DNA of 30,055 nucleotides, taken from positions 1 through 30,055 of the forward strand of contig JAZRFE010000036.1 of assembly GCA_045661205.1 (NCBI GenBank). Direction: 5' to 3'. Numbering within the stretch: position 1 is the stretch's first letter; each line of letters starts with the position of its first letter. The position numbers and the translations under genes are program-made. Below, piece after piece: positions 7,449 to 13,706 of this stretch. The notes under the pieces are model-generated. The model ran no database searches. It saw only the letters and a list, made by a program, of their open reading frames with translations, and was not told the DNA's origin. The stretch comes from HGM04593 sp045661205 (GTDB taxonomy: Bacteria > Bacteroidota > Bacteroidia > Bacteroidales > Bacteroidaceae).

Positions 7449-8026
7449 TTTGCAGCACCACCTTTTTGATTATACACATTCATTGTACGTGCAAGGCCAA
7501 TATGGCAGAAACTCTTTATAATCTCCACTGCCACAGGCACCTGTTCATCAATCACAGGCTGCTCGTCGGTAGCATCGAACGTACCAAGCACAAACTGCAC
7601 CTGACGCCCCTTGCCGAAGTCATTACCCACCCCGAAACGCAGACGCGCATAAGAGGTAGTGCCAAGTGTGGCAGCAATATGTTTGAGACCATTATGACCA
7701 CCATCACTACCCTGCCCTTTGAGACGCAAAGTTCCTAACGGCAGAGCAATATCATCAACAATCACAAGTACATTTTCCAAAGGAATCTTCTCGGCCTGCA
7801 TCCAATAGCGCACAGCGTTTCCACTGAGATTCATATAAGTGGAAGGCTTCAGCAACACCAAACGGTGTCCGCGCATGGAGACCTCGGCAACATATCCGTA
7901 GCGACGGTCATTAAAAACAGTATTGGATGCCTTTGCAAAGGCATCCAATACTGTGAAACCTATATTGTGGCGGGTATTCTCGTACTCTCGTCCGATGTTG
8001 CCCAAGCCAACAATCAAATACTTCAT
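7445..8026 (-). CDS. pth: Peptidyl-tRNA hydrolase
   Basis: Pth cleaves the ester bond of peptidyl-tRNAs that drop off ribosomes, recycling tRNA. The 193-residue protein has all expected active-site positions: N10 and H20 (GLGNIGREYENTRHNIGF), N66 (TYMNLSGN), D91/D92 (VDDIALPLG) and N112 (SDGGHNGLK). Length is normal. Codons 25-37 contain a perfect 38-bp palindrome, listed separately, which leaves the protein sequence looking like a normal family helix. The gene follows rplY by 20 nt and overlaps the S4 gene by 4 nt. Confidence 0.96.
   Translation of the reverse strand: MKYLIVGLGNIGREYENTRHNIGFTVLDAFAKASNTVFNDRRYGYVAEVSMRGHRLVLLKPSTYMNLSGNAVRYWMQAEKIPLENVLVIVDDIALPLGTLRLKGQGSDGGHNGLKHIAATLGTTSYARLRFGVGNDFGKGRQVQFVLGTFDATDEQPVIDEQVPVAVEIIKSFCHIGLARTMNVYNQKGGAAK
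7917..7954. repeat. Perfect 38-bp palindrome within pth
   Basis: The left half ACAGTATTGGATGCCTTTG (7917-7935) is followed immediately by its exact reverse complement (7936-7954), with the centre between 7935 and 7936. In pth mRNA it can fold into a 17-bp perfect stem with a 4-nt TGCA loop. On the minus strand it encodes residues 25-37 (TVLDAFAKASNTV). It does not look like a terminator: there is no U-tract and it lies inside an open frame. Confidence 0.95.
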
Positions 8027-8046
8027 TATCAGAAAGTTTTAAATAC

Positions 8047-8646
8047 TTATTTCTTTGCAGCAGCAGCGGCAGCAGCCTGAGAAGCACGTGTAGTCTTAAC
8101 AGCACATACAAGAGCCTCTTTGGGAGTTACGAGCTCAAGGTTCTCGAATGAAACCTCACCTACCTTGATAGATTTACCAAGCTCCAAAGCTGTTACATCG
8201 ATAACCAACTTCTCGGGGATGTTTGTGTAGAGAGCCTTAACCTTGAGGCGACGCTGCAACTGAACGAGCTTACCACCGGCGCGAACACCCTGAGCAAGAC
8301 CTTCGAGTTTAACGGGAACAGCCATCACGATGGGTTTCTCGTCTGTAATCTCATAGAAATCAACGTGGAGAACGTTATCCTTTACAGGGTGGAACTGAAT
8401 CTCACGCATAACAGCCTTGATGGGCTTCTCATCGATTGTGAGCTCAACTACGAAGATGTCGGGAGAGTAGATCAACTTGCGAAGACCCTCAACAGGTACA
8501 CTGAAAGCTGTTGCAACGGGGTTACCATTCTCGTCTTTCTTCTCGCCATAGAGACAGCAGGGCACCAAACCCTCTTTACGCAATGCGTTGGTAGCGCGTT
8601 TGCCTACCTCGGTTCTGCTTGAACCACTTACACTGATTGTTTTCAT
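8047..8646 (-). CDS. rplY: Large ribosomal subunit protein bL25 (Ctc/TL5 long form)
   Basis: bL25 binds 5S rRNA in the central protuberance of the 50S subunit. The 199-residue protein has the two-domain long form: an N-terminal 5S-binding domain (about 1-95; TNALRKEGLVPCCLYG, HVDFYEI) and a C-terminal beta domain (about 96-185; VPVKLEGLAQGVRAGGKLVQ). A flexible QAAAAAAAKK tail follows. It has its own strong promoter at 8725-8755, although PUR lies upstream in the same direction. pth follows after 20 nt; the rplY-pth order is common in bacteria. Confidence 0.95.
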   Translation of the reverse strand: MKTISVSGSSRTEVGKRATNALRKEGLVPCCLYGEKKDENGNPVATAFSVPVEGLRKLIYSPDIFVVELTIDEKPIKAVMREIQFHPVKDNVLHVDFYEITDEKPIVMAVPVKLEGLAQGVRAGGKLVQLQRRLKVKALYTNIPEKLVIDVTALELGKSIKVGEVSFENLELVTPKEALVCAVKTTRASQAAAAAAAKK

Positions 8647-8724
8647 GTTAAAAATGTGTTACTCTAAATTAAGATTAATACTTTTGCTTAATTCGCCATC
8701 ACACGATGCCCAAAAAAGCGACCG

Positions 8725-8755
8725 CAAAGGTACGCATTTTCAGGGAAACAGCAAA
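8725..8755 (-). promoter_or_regulatory. Bacteroidota-type promoter of rplY-pth-S4
   Basis: On the minus strand TTTG (8755-8752) is separated by 19 nt from TACCTTTG (8732-8725), a full match to TTTG-N19-21-TAnnTTTG. Transcription would start near 8718, giving a leader of about 70 nt before the rplY ATG at 8646. Confidence 0.8.
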
Positions 8756-8784
8756 ACATTTATAGGATAAATTCCTGTTTGAAA

Positions 8785-9153
8785 TTAAAATTCGATATCT
8801 ATTTTAATATCATCCCCTTGTTTTTCGCTATCAGGAAGAGCATCATACACACGAGGCTGATACTCGCCCTGTGCTGCAACCACAAAATCGATGGCATTGC
8901 GCAAACTTGCAGCAAACTTCTCAAAATCCTCACGATAAAGGAAAATCTTATGCTTCTCGAATGTAACCGAAGCATCATCTCCCTCACCCGACACAACTTT
9001 CTTACTCTCGGTAATCGAAAGATACATTTCATCTTTACGATTCTTCTTCACATCAATGTAATAAATTCTCTTACCGGCTTTGATGGCTTGTGAAAAGACT
9101 ATCTCCTTTTCATTGTCGCCAATTCCGCTCTTTTTGTAGTCTTCCATCGTCAA
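8785..9153 (-). CDS. PUR family DNA/RNA-binding protein (DUF3276)
   Basis: A 122-residue member of the bacterial PUR-domain family, structurally related to eukaryotic Pur-alpha and present across Bacteroidota and spirochaetes. Recognisable segments are EIVFSQAIKAGKRIYYIDVKKNRKDE, YLSITESKK and KIFLYREDFEKFAASL. These give the beta-beta-beta-beta-alpha PUR repeat, which binds single-stranded nucleic acid as a dimer. The tail is acidic. Its cellular targets in this group are not known. The alternative start at 9147 (MEDYKK) is equally possible. The 138-nt gap to rplY and the separate rplY promoter suggest it is at least partly independent. Confidence 0.88.
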   Translation of the reverse strand: MTMEDYKKSGIGDNEKEIVFSQAIKAGKRIYYIDVKKNRKDEMYLSITESKKVVSGEGDDASVTFEKHKIFLYREDFEKFAASLRNAIDFVVAAQGEYQPRVYDALPDSEKQGDDIKIDIEF

Positions 9154-9286
9154 TAGATTGTGTTAAAAATTAAACTCGCCCCAAATTTGAATATTTTTTT
9201 TCACATACGAGCAAAAAAAATCAAGAAAAATCAAATTTTATTTTGTTATAGAAAGAAAACAAGTATCAAGAAAAGAAAATGCAGAT

Positions 9287-9322
9287 TTTGTTTGTAGGTG
9301 TCGCAAGAAAATGCGAACTTTG
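9287..9322 (+). promoter_or_regulatory. Candidate promoter of nusB operon, overlapping direct repeats
   Basis: TTTG at 9291-9294 is spaced 20 nt from GAACTTTG (9315-9322), one mismatch from TAnnTTTG. The expected start lies about 20 nt before the nusB ATG. The sequence AAGAAAATGC occurs at 9273-9282 and again at 9305-9314, each followed a few bases later by TTTG, so the promoter sits on a 32-nt-spaced direct repeat. Confidence 0.5.
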
Positions 9323-9350
9323 CAAACAAATCACAAGAAAGTGGTAATAT

Positions 9351-10274
9351 ATGATAAACAGAGTTCTCATCCGTCTTAAAATTATTCAGGTAGTATACGC
9401 CTACTACAAAAACTCCGGCAAAAGCATAAAAGCAGCCGAAGATGAAGTCTTTTTCAGTTTGTCAAAGTCGTATGACCTTTACAAATTCCTATTACTTCTT
9501 ATAGTTGCCGTAACCCGTTACGCAGCCGACCGCATCTCTTTCAACATGAGAAAGGTGCGCCCCACATCAAACGACCTCAACCCCAACCTCAAGTTTGTCA
9601 ACAACCGTCTGGCGGCACAGGTAGAAGCCAATGCAGAACTTATCGAGTTCAGCGAAAAGAGCAAGCTCGACTGGGTAAATTACTCTGATTTTCTGCGTCG
9701 TCTGCTCGACACCATTGTAGAGAGCGATATATATAAGGAGTACATGGAATCTCCCACATCATCTTACGAAGAAGACCGCGAGTTGTGGCGCAAACTCTAC
9801 AAGAATTTTATTTTCAACAACGAAGAGCTCGACACACTCCTCGAGGAGTTGAGCCTCTATTGGAACGACGACAAAGCGATTGTAGACACCTTTGTACTTA
9901 AGACCATCAAACGTTTCGAAGAGAACGAAGGAGCAGACCAACGTCTCCTCCCCGAGTACAAAGACGACGAGGATGTAGAATACGCACATAAGCTCATCAG
10001 AGCAACCATACAGAATGCCGACGAATACCGCAACATGATGAGTGAAAGTTCAAAGAACTGGGACATGTCACGCCTTGCATTCATGGATGTAATAATAATG
10101 CAGACAGCACTCGCCGAGGTAACAACATTCCCCCAGATACCTCTGAGCGTTACACTCAACGAATACGTTGAAATAGCAAAATATTACAGCACCCCCAAGA
10201 GCAGCTCATTCATCAATGGTCTGCTCGACACCATCACCAAGAAATTGAAAAACGATAATATTATAAACAAATAA
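9351..10274 (+). CDS. nusB: Transcription antitermination factor NusB (long form)
   Basis: NusB, with NusE (uS10), binds boxA RNA and promotes antitermination and rRNA synthesis. The 307-residue protein is about twice the length of E. coli NusB. The recognisable NusB fold is in the C-terminal part (about 190-300; WDMSRLAFMDVIIMQTALAE, PLSVTLNEYVEIAKYYSTPKSSSFINGLLD). The N-terminal half begins with a NusB-like RVLIRLKIIQVVYAYY and adds a helical extension typical of Bacteroidota. It starts the plus-strand run nusB-yajC-ybbR-coaE, 17 nt upstream of yajC. Confidence 0.93.
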   Translation: MINRVLIRLKIIQVVYAYYKNSGKSIKAAEDEVFFSLSKSYDLYKFLLLLIVAVTRYAADRISFNMRKVRPTSNDLNPNLKFVNNRLAAQVEANAELIEFSEKSKLDWVNYSDFLRRLLDTIVESDIYKEYMESPTSSYEEDRELWRKLYKNFIFNNEELDTLLEELSLYWNDDKAIVDTFVLKTIKRFEENEGADQRLLPEYKDDEDVEYAHKLIRATIQNADEYRNMMSESSKNWDMSRLAFMDVIIMQTALAEVTTFPQIPLSVTLNEYVEIAKYYSTPKSSSFINGLLDTITKKLKNDNIINK

Positions 10275-10291
10275 ACCTTAAATAACTAATT

Positions 10292-10615
10292 ATGACCACA
10301 TTACTCAACGCAGCAGGCGGCATCCAGGCAATTTTGGGCAGCCCCTTCGTCATGATTATAATAATCTTTGTAATCATGTACTTCATGATGATTCGCCCCC
10401 AGCAGAAACGTCAGAAAGAGATTAACAACTTCCGTCGCGGTCTTACAACAGGACAAAGCGTAATAACAAGCGGAGGCATCTACGGAAAAATCAAGTCAGT
10501 TGACGACACAGCCGTAACAATTGAGATTGCTCACAACGTATACATCCGCGTAGACAAAAACTGCATCTACGCCGACCCCGCAGCAATGCAGCAGGACCAG
10601 CAGGCAGGCAAATAA
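10292..10615 (+). CDS. yajC: Preprotein translocase subunit YajC
   Basis: YajC is the small accessory subunit of the SecDF-YajC complex that aids export through SecYEG. The 107-residue protein has one membrane helix (about 17-36), followed directly by the hallmark MIRPQQKRQKE and a small basic cytoplasmic domain with LTTGQSVITSGGIYGKI. Its length and topology are standard. It sits between nusB and the YbbR-like gene. Confidence 0.95.
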   Translation: MTTLLNAAGGIQAILGSPFVMIIIIFVIMYFMMIRPQQKRQKEINNFRRGLTTGQSVITSGGIYGKIKSVDDTAVTIEIAHNVYIRVDKNCIYADPAAMQQDQQAGK

Positions 10616-10639
10616 TTTCACTCAGAAAAAAGAGACACC

Positions 10640-11590
10640 TTGAAACTGAAGCTGAAAAACAAAAAGTTAATACCGGGAAGAGAATTTTTACTCTTCCTGT
10701 TTTTCTTTTTCGTATCGTGTACACTATGGTTGATGATGACCCTAAACAAGTACTACGAAACAGAAATAAAAATACCCCTGAGAGTAAAGAAAATCCCCTC
10801 GGACATGTACGCCGTATCCACAAGCGACGAAAAAATCACACTAAAGATTCGCGACCGCGGAACAGTACTCCTCAACTACTCCATGCAAACATTTCTGCCC
10901 ATAACAGCCGAGTACAAAGATTTTCACAAACAAAACGGCAGACTATCAATGTCCACTGGAGCACTAAGAAAGCAGATAAACGGACAGTTTGCCACATCCA
11001 CCGAAATAATCTCACTGTCGCCCGACTCCATAATATACTACACACAGGAGAGCACCAAGAAATACCCCGTAGAGATAAGCGGAGAAATATCCTCGGCCGT
11101 ACAATATGAAATAGGCGATATAAAAATCACCCCCGACTCAGTGTGGGTATTCGGCCCGCGCTCGGCAACAGACACCATGTACTTCGTCTACACCGAGCAG
11201 ATAAACAAGACCGAACTGCGCGACTCACTCACCCTCGACGTCAAACTGCAAAGCAGAGAGAGTGTAAAATACAATCCCGAAACGGTAAACATAAAAATCC
11301 CCGTAACACCCTACACCGAAAAAACATTTGAAAAACCCATCAACGGCGTAGGATTCCCATCGAGCTACACACTGAAAGCCTTCCCCTCGAAAGCAAAAGT
11401 GATATTCGATGTAAACATGACAAAGATAGACTCCATCAACGCCTCGGATTTCTCCATAGGAATACTCTACGGAGACATCTACGGCAACAAATCGGACAAA
11501 GTCAAGCTGACACTGCTGAAACACCCCGAAGGAGTGCGCAACATACGCATCGTACCCAACGAAGTAGAATACATCATAGAACACCAATGA
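10640..11590 (+). CDS. YbbR-domain (CdaR-like) membrane-anchored protein
   Basis: A 316-residue protein with a single N-terminal membrane helix (about 15-34; FLLFLFFFFVSCTLWLMMTL) and an extracytoplasmic part built of YbbR-like beta repeats. Visible YbbR features are the repeated VEISGEISSAVQYEIGDIKITPDSVWVFGP and the following Thr/Val-rich strands. In Firmicutes, CdaR (YbbR) modulates the diadenylate cyclase CdaA; in Bacteroidota the partner is not established and no cyclase gene lies here. The start codon is TTG at 10640, the only start that keeps the membrane anchor. The stop overlaps the coaE start (ATGA). Confidence 0.82.
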   Translation: MKLKLKNKKLIPGREFLLFLFFFFVSCTLWLMMTLNKYYETEIKIPLRVKKIPSDMYAVSTSDEKITLKIRDRGTVLLNYSMQTFLPITAEYKDFHKQNGRLSMSTGALRKQINGQFATSTEIISLSPDSIIYYTQESTKKYPVEISGEISSAVQYEIGDIKITPDSVWVFGPRSATDTMYFVYTEQINKTELRDSLTLDVKLQSRESVKYNPETVNIKIPVTPYTEKTFEKPINGVGFPSSYTLKAFPSKAKVIFDVNMTKIDSINASDFSIGILYGDIYGNKSDKVKLTLLKHPEGVRNIRIVPNEVEYIIEHQ

Positions 11591-12180
11591 CCCCTTCGCT
11601 GAAAATAGGACTCACAGGAAACATGGGCAGCGGGAAGAGTGTAGTCTCTACAATATTCCGCATCATGGGAATCCCCGTATACGACTGCGACACAGAAGCA
11701 AAAAGATTGATGCAACACGACAAGATCACACGCAGCAAAATAATCGAGGCATTCGGCAAAGAGTGTTACACCCCATCGAAAGAGCTTAACAAAAAACACA
11801 TAGCATCCATAATCTTCAACGACACAGCAGCCCTGCAAAAAATGAACAACATAGTCCACCCACGTGTAAAAGAAGACTTTGCACAGTGGAGCACTAGACA
11901 GCACAACAAAACAGTTGCAATAGAATCGGCAATACTCTTCGAGTGCGGGCTGCGCGACAGCGTAGACATAGCCATTGCCATATACGCCGACCGAGAGACC
12001 TGCATCGAGCGCGCCTGTCGCCGAAGCAACGCCACCCGCCAAGAGGTGGAAGAGCGACTCGACGAACAGATACCTGCCACCGACATCATAGCGCAAAGCG
12101 AATACTCGATATGCAACAATCCCGACACACCCCTGCTGCCACAAATAAGCAAGCTATTAACCCAAATAGGTTATAAATAG
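11587..12180 (+). CDS. coaE: Dephospho-CoA kinase
   Basis: CoaE phosphorylates the 3'-hydroxyl of dephospho-CoA in the last step of coenzyme A synthesis. The 197-residue protein has the P-loop GNMGSGKS (11-18), the DCD motif after the second strand (VYDCDTEAKRLM), HPRVKEDF in the CoA-binding region and ESAILFECGL. All are family hallmarks and the length is normal. It overlaps the YbbR gene by 4 nt and ends the nusB run; a separate promoter follows at 12254-12284. Confidence 0.95.
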   Translation: MTPSLKIGLTGNMGSGKSVVSTIFRIMGIPVYDCDTEAKRLMQHDKITRSKIIEAFGKECYTPSKELNKKHIASIIFNDTAALQKMNNIVHPRVKEDFAQWSTRQHNKTVAIESAILFECGLRDSVDIAIAIYADRETCIERACRRSNATRQEVEERLDEQIPATDIIAQSEYSICNNPDTPLLPQISKLLTQIGYK

Positions 12181-12253
12181 CACATAAAAAAGTAATTAAA
12201 AACACCCACACAAACAGTGGGAAAGAAAAACAGCGAAAATAGGGTTATAAAAT

Positions 12254-12284
12254 TTTGTAATACCGTTTAGCTATTGTATTTTTG
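12254..12284 (+). promoter_or_regulatory. Strong Bacteroidota-type promoter of the DUF5606 gene
   Basis: TTTG (12254-12257), 19 nt, then TATTTTTG (12277-12284): a perfect match to the housekeeping consensus, 50 nt upstream of the ATG at 12335. The -7 box is followed by CAAGCAA, as is the box at 13665-13672. Confidence 0.82.
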
Positions 12285-12334
12285 CAAGCAACGAAACAAA
12301 AACAATAAAATAAAAACAAAAAAATAACAAAAGT

Positions 12335-12763
12335 ATGTTTGAAACAATCATGACAATATCGGGCAAGCCCGGTCTCTATCGTATGCTGTCACGCGGCAAC
12401 AACATGTTCATCGTAGAAACAATCGACGCAGCACACAAACGTCTGCCCGTATACAACAGCGACAAAATAGTTCTCCTCGACGACATCGCAATCTACACCG
12501 ACACCGAAGAGGTACCCTTGCGTCAGGTATTCCAGCTTCTCTATGAGAAAGCAGCAGGCGTGCTCCCCTTCAACATCAAGGAAACAACTCCTGAGGAACT
12601 CACAGAATACTTTGCCGGCATACTCCCCGACTACGACAAAGAGCGTGTATACCTTACACACATCAAGAAAATATACTCATGGTACAACATCCTCGTAGCA
12701 AACGAAATAACAGACTTCAAAGAACCCGAGGAGGAGACGACAGAGACTGCCGAAGAAGCATAA
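12335..12763 (+). CDS. DUF5606 domain-containing protein
   Basis: A 142-residue cytoplasmic protein of a Bacteroidota-specific family of unknown function. The N-terminal part (about 1-70) is diagnostic: TISGKPGLYRMLSRGNNMFIVETIDAAHKRLPVY followed by an IAIYTDTEEVPLRQVF segment. It is predicted to be a compact beta-rich domain. A helical part (about 88-128) and an acidic tail rich in Glu and Thr follow. No signal peptide or membrane helix is seen. It has its own strong promoter and lies 32 nt upstream of the DUF4923 gene. Confidence 0.85.
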   Translation: MFETIMTISGKPGLYRMLSRGNNMFIVETIDAAHKRLPVYNSDKIVLLDDIAIYTDTEEVPLRQVFQLLYEKAAGVLPFNIKETTPEELTEYFAGILPDYDKERVYLTHIKKIYSWYNILVANEITDFKEPEEETTETAEEA

Positions 12764-12795
12764 TCACTCAACAACCACACAAACACTAAAACAAT

Positions 12796-13446
12796 ATGAA
12801 AAAAATAGCTATACTTATTGTTATGGCAGTACTGTCCATAGGCACAGTAAACGCACAATCATTCCTCTCGAACCTTGTAGGTAAGCTCACAGGCTCCACA
12901 AACACCGAGACATCAAGCACAGAAAACCTTGTAACCAACGTACTCGGTTCACTGTTGGGCAATAGCATGACACTCTCAAAATCGACAATCCAGGGCACAT
13001 GGAAATACGCAGGAACATCATGTGTACTCGAGAGCGACAACGCACTTGCGCAGATAGGTGGAAGCGTTGCAACAACCAAGATCGAGGACAAAATGAACGG
13101 ATACCTTTCAAAAGTTGGTGTAAAGAAAGGAAAATGTTCATTTACCTTCGCCGAGAACGACACCTGTACATTCAAAGTGGGCAATCGCGAGATTAAAGGA
13201 AGATACACCCTCGATGGCGAGAAGAAGAAAATACAGTTCAGTTTCCTTTACGACCGTTTCACTGCCACTGCACACGTAGTATACAACGTAACATCGTTTA
13301 GCATTGTATTCAACGCCGATAAGATGCTCACCCTCGTGCAGAAAGTAGCCCCCACAGCTGCGAGTTACAGTGCAACCCTTGCAACACTCTCTACAATGCT
13401 CGAAAACTACAAAGGCATGATGTTGGGAATGAAACTCGAGAAATAG
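12796..13446 (+). CDS. DUF4923 family secreted protein
   Basis: A 216-residue exported protein of unknown function. It begins with a clear signal peptide (MKKIAILIVMAVLSIGTVNAQ; cleavage near 20). A Ser/Thr-rich linker follows, then a lipocalin-like beta domain (about 60-180) starting at IQGTWKYAGTSCVLESDNALAQIGG. The helical C-terminus contains NADKMLTLVQKV and GMMLGMKLEK. This order is typical of DUF4923, a family seen in gut Bacteroidales. It may be co-transcribed with DUF5606 and is closed by a long hairpin at 13468-13513. Confidence 0.85.
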   Translation: MKKIAILIVMAVLSIGTVNAQSFLSNLVGKLTGSTNTETSSTENLVTNVLGSLLGNSMTLSKSTIQGTWKYAGTSCVLESDNALAQIGGSVATTKIEDKMNGYLSKVGVKKGKCSFTFAENDTCTFKVGNREIKGRYTLDGEKKKIQFSFLYDRFTATAHVVYNVTSFSIVFNADKMLTLVQKVAPTAASYSATLATLSTMLENYKGMMLGMKLEK

Positions 13447-13467
13447 ACATAGAACCCACTAACACAT

Positions 13468-13513
13468 ATAACACCGAAAAAGGAGTCGTTCACAATGCCT
13501 TTTTCGGTGTTAT
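13468..13513. terminator. Terminator hairpin after DUF4923
   Basis: A 16-nt arm at 13468-13483 (ATAACACCGAAAAAGG) pairs perfectly with 13498-13513 around a 14-nt loop. The stem itself contains A5/T5 runs, and ATATCTTT follows. It lies 21 nt after the DUF4923 stop and is the probable end of that transcript. Confidence 0.75.
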
Positions 13514-13580
13514 ATCTTTAATGAGCAGTGGAACATGGAGTAAAGGAAGAAAAAGAAGCATACAAAACATAAATGAAAAA

Positions 13581-13606
13581 TATATTTGAGGTAAACCTCG
13601 AATATA
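13581..13606. repeat. Short inverted repeat upstream of the S9 peptidase
   Basis: TATATTTGAGG (13581-13591) and CCTCGAATATA (13596-13606) form an 11-bp stem with one T-G wobble and a 4-nt TAAA loop. It is 59 nt upstream of the candidate -7 box of the S9 peptidase gene and may be an operator or an isolated structure. Confidence 0.45.
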
Positions 13607-13664
13607 GGATGCAGCTCTGAAGAAAAAACCAAGTAAACATATTTTTTCTTCGCTCTCCTTTCTC

Positions 13665-13672
13665 TATATTTG
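13665..13672 (+). promoter_or_regulatory. Candidate -7 box for the S9 peptidase / MFS operon
   Basis: TATATTTG at 13665-13672 matches TAnnTTTG, 34 nt upstream of the ATG at 13707, and is followed by CAAGCAA. The -33 position is a T-run without a clean TTTG. Confidence 0.55.
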
Positions 13673-13706
13673 CAAGCAAAATAGAAAAACACAAAAAAAA
13701 GATACA

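Noticed and set aside
12205..12221. CCCAC / GTGGG inverted repeat after coaE as a terminator
   Set aside because: Only a 5-bp stem with no U-tract on the plus strand; too weak to call.
13521..13589. 22-codon ORF starting MSSGTWSKGRKR
   Set aside because: It ends inside the inverted repeat, has no promoter or start signal, and is of a length expected by chance.
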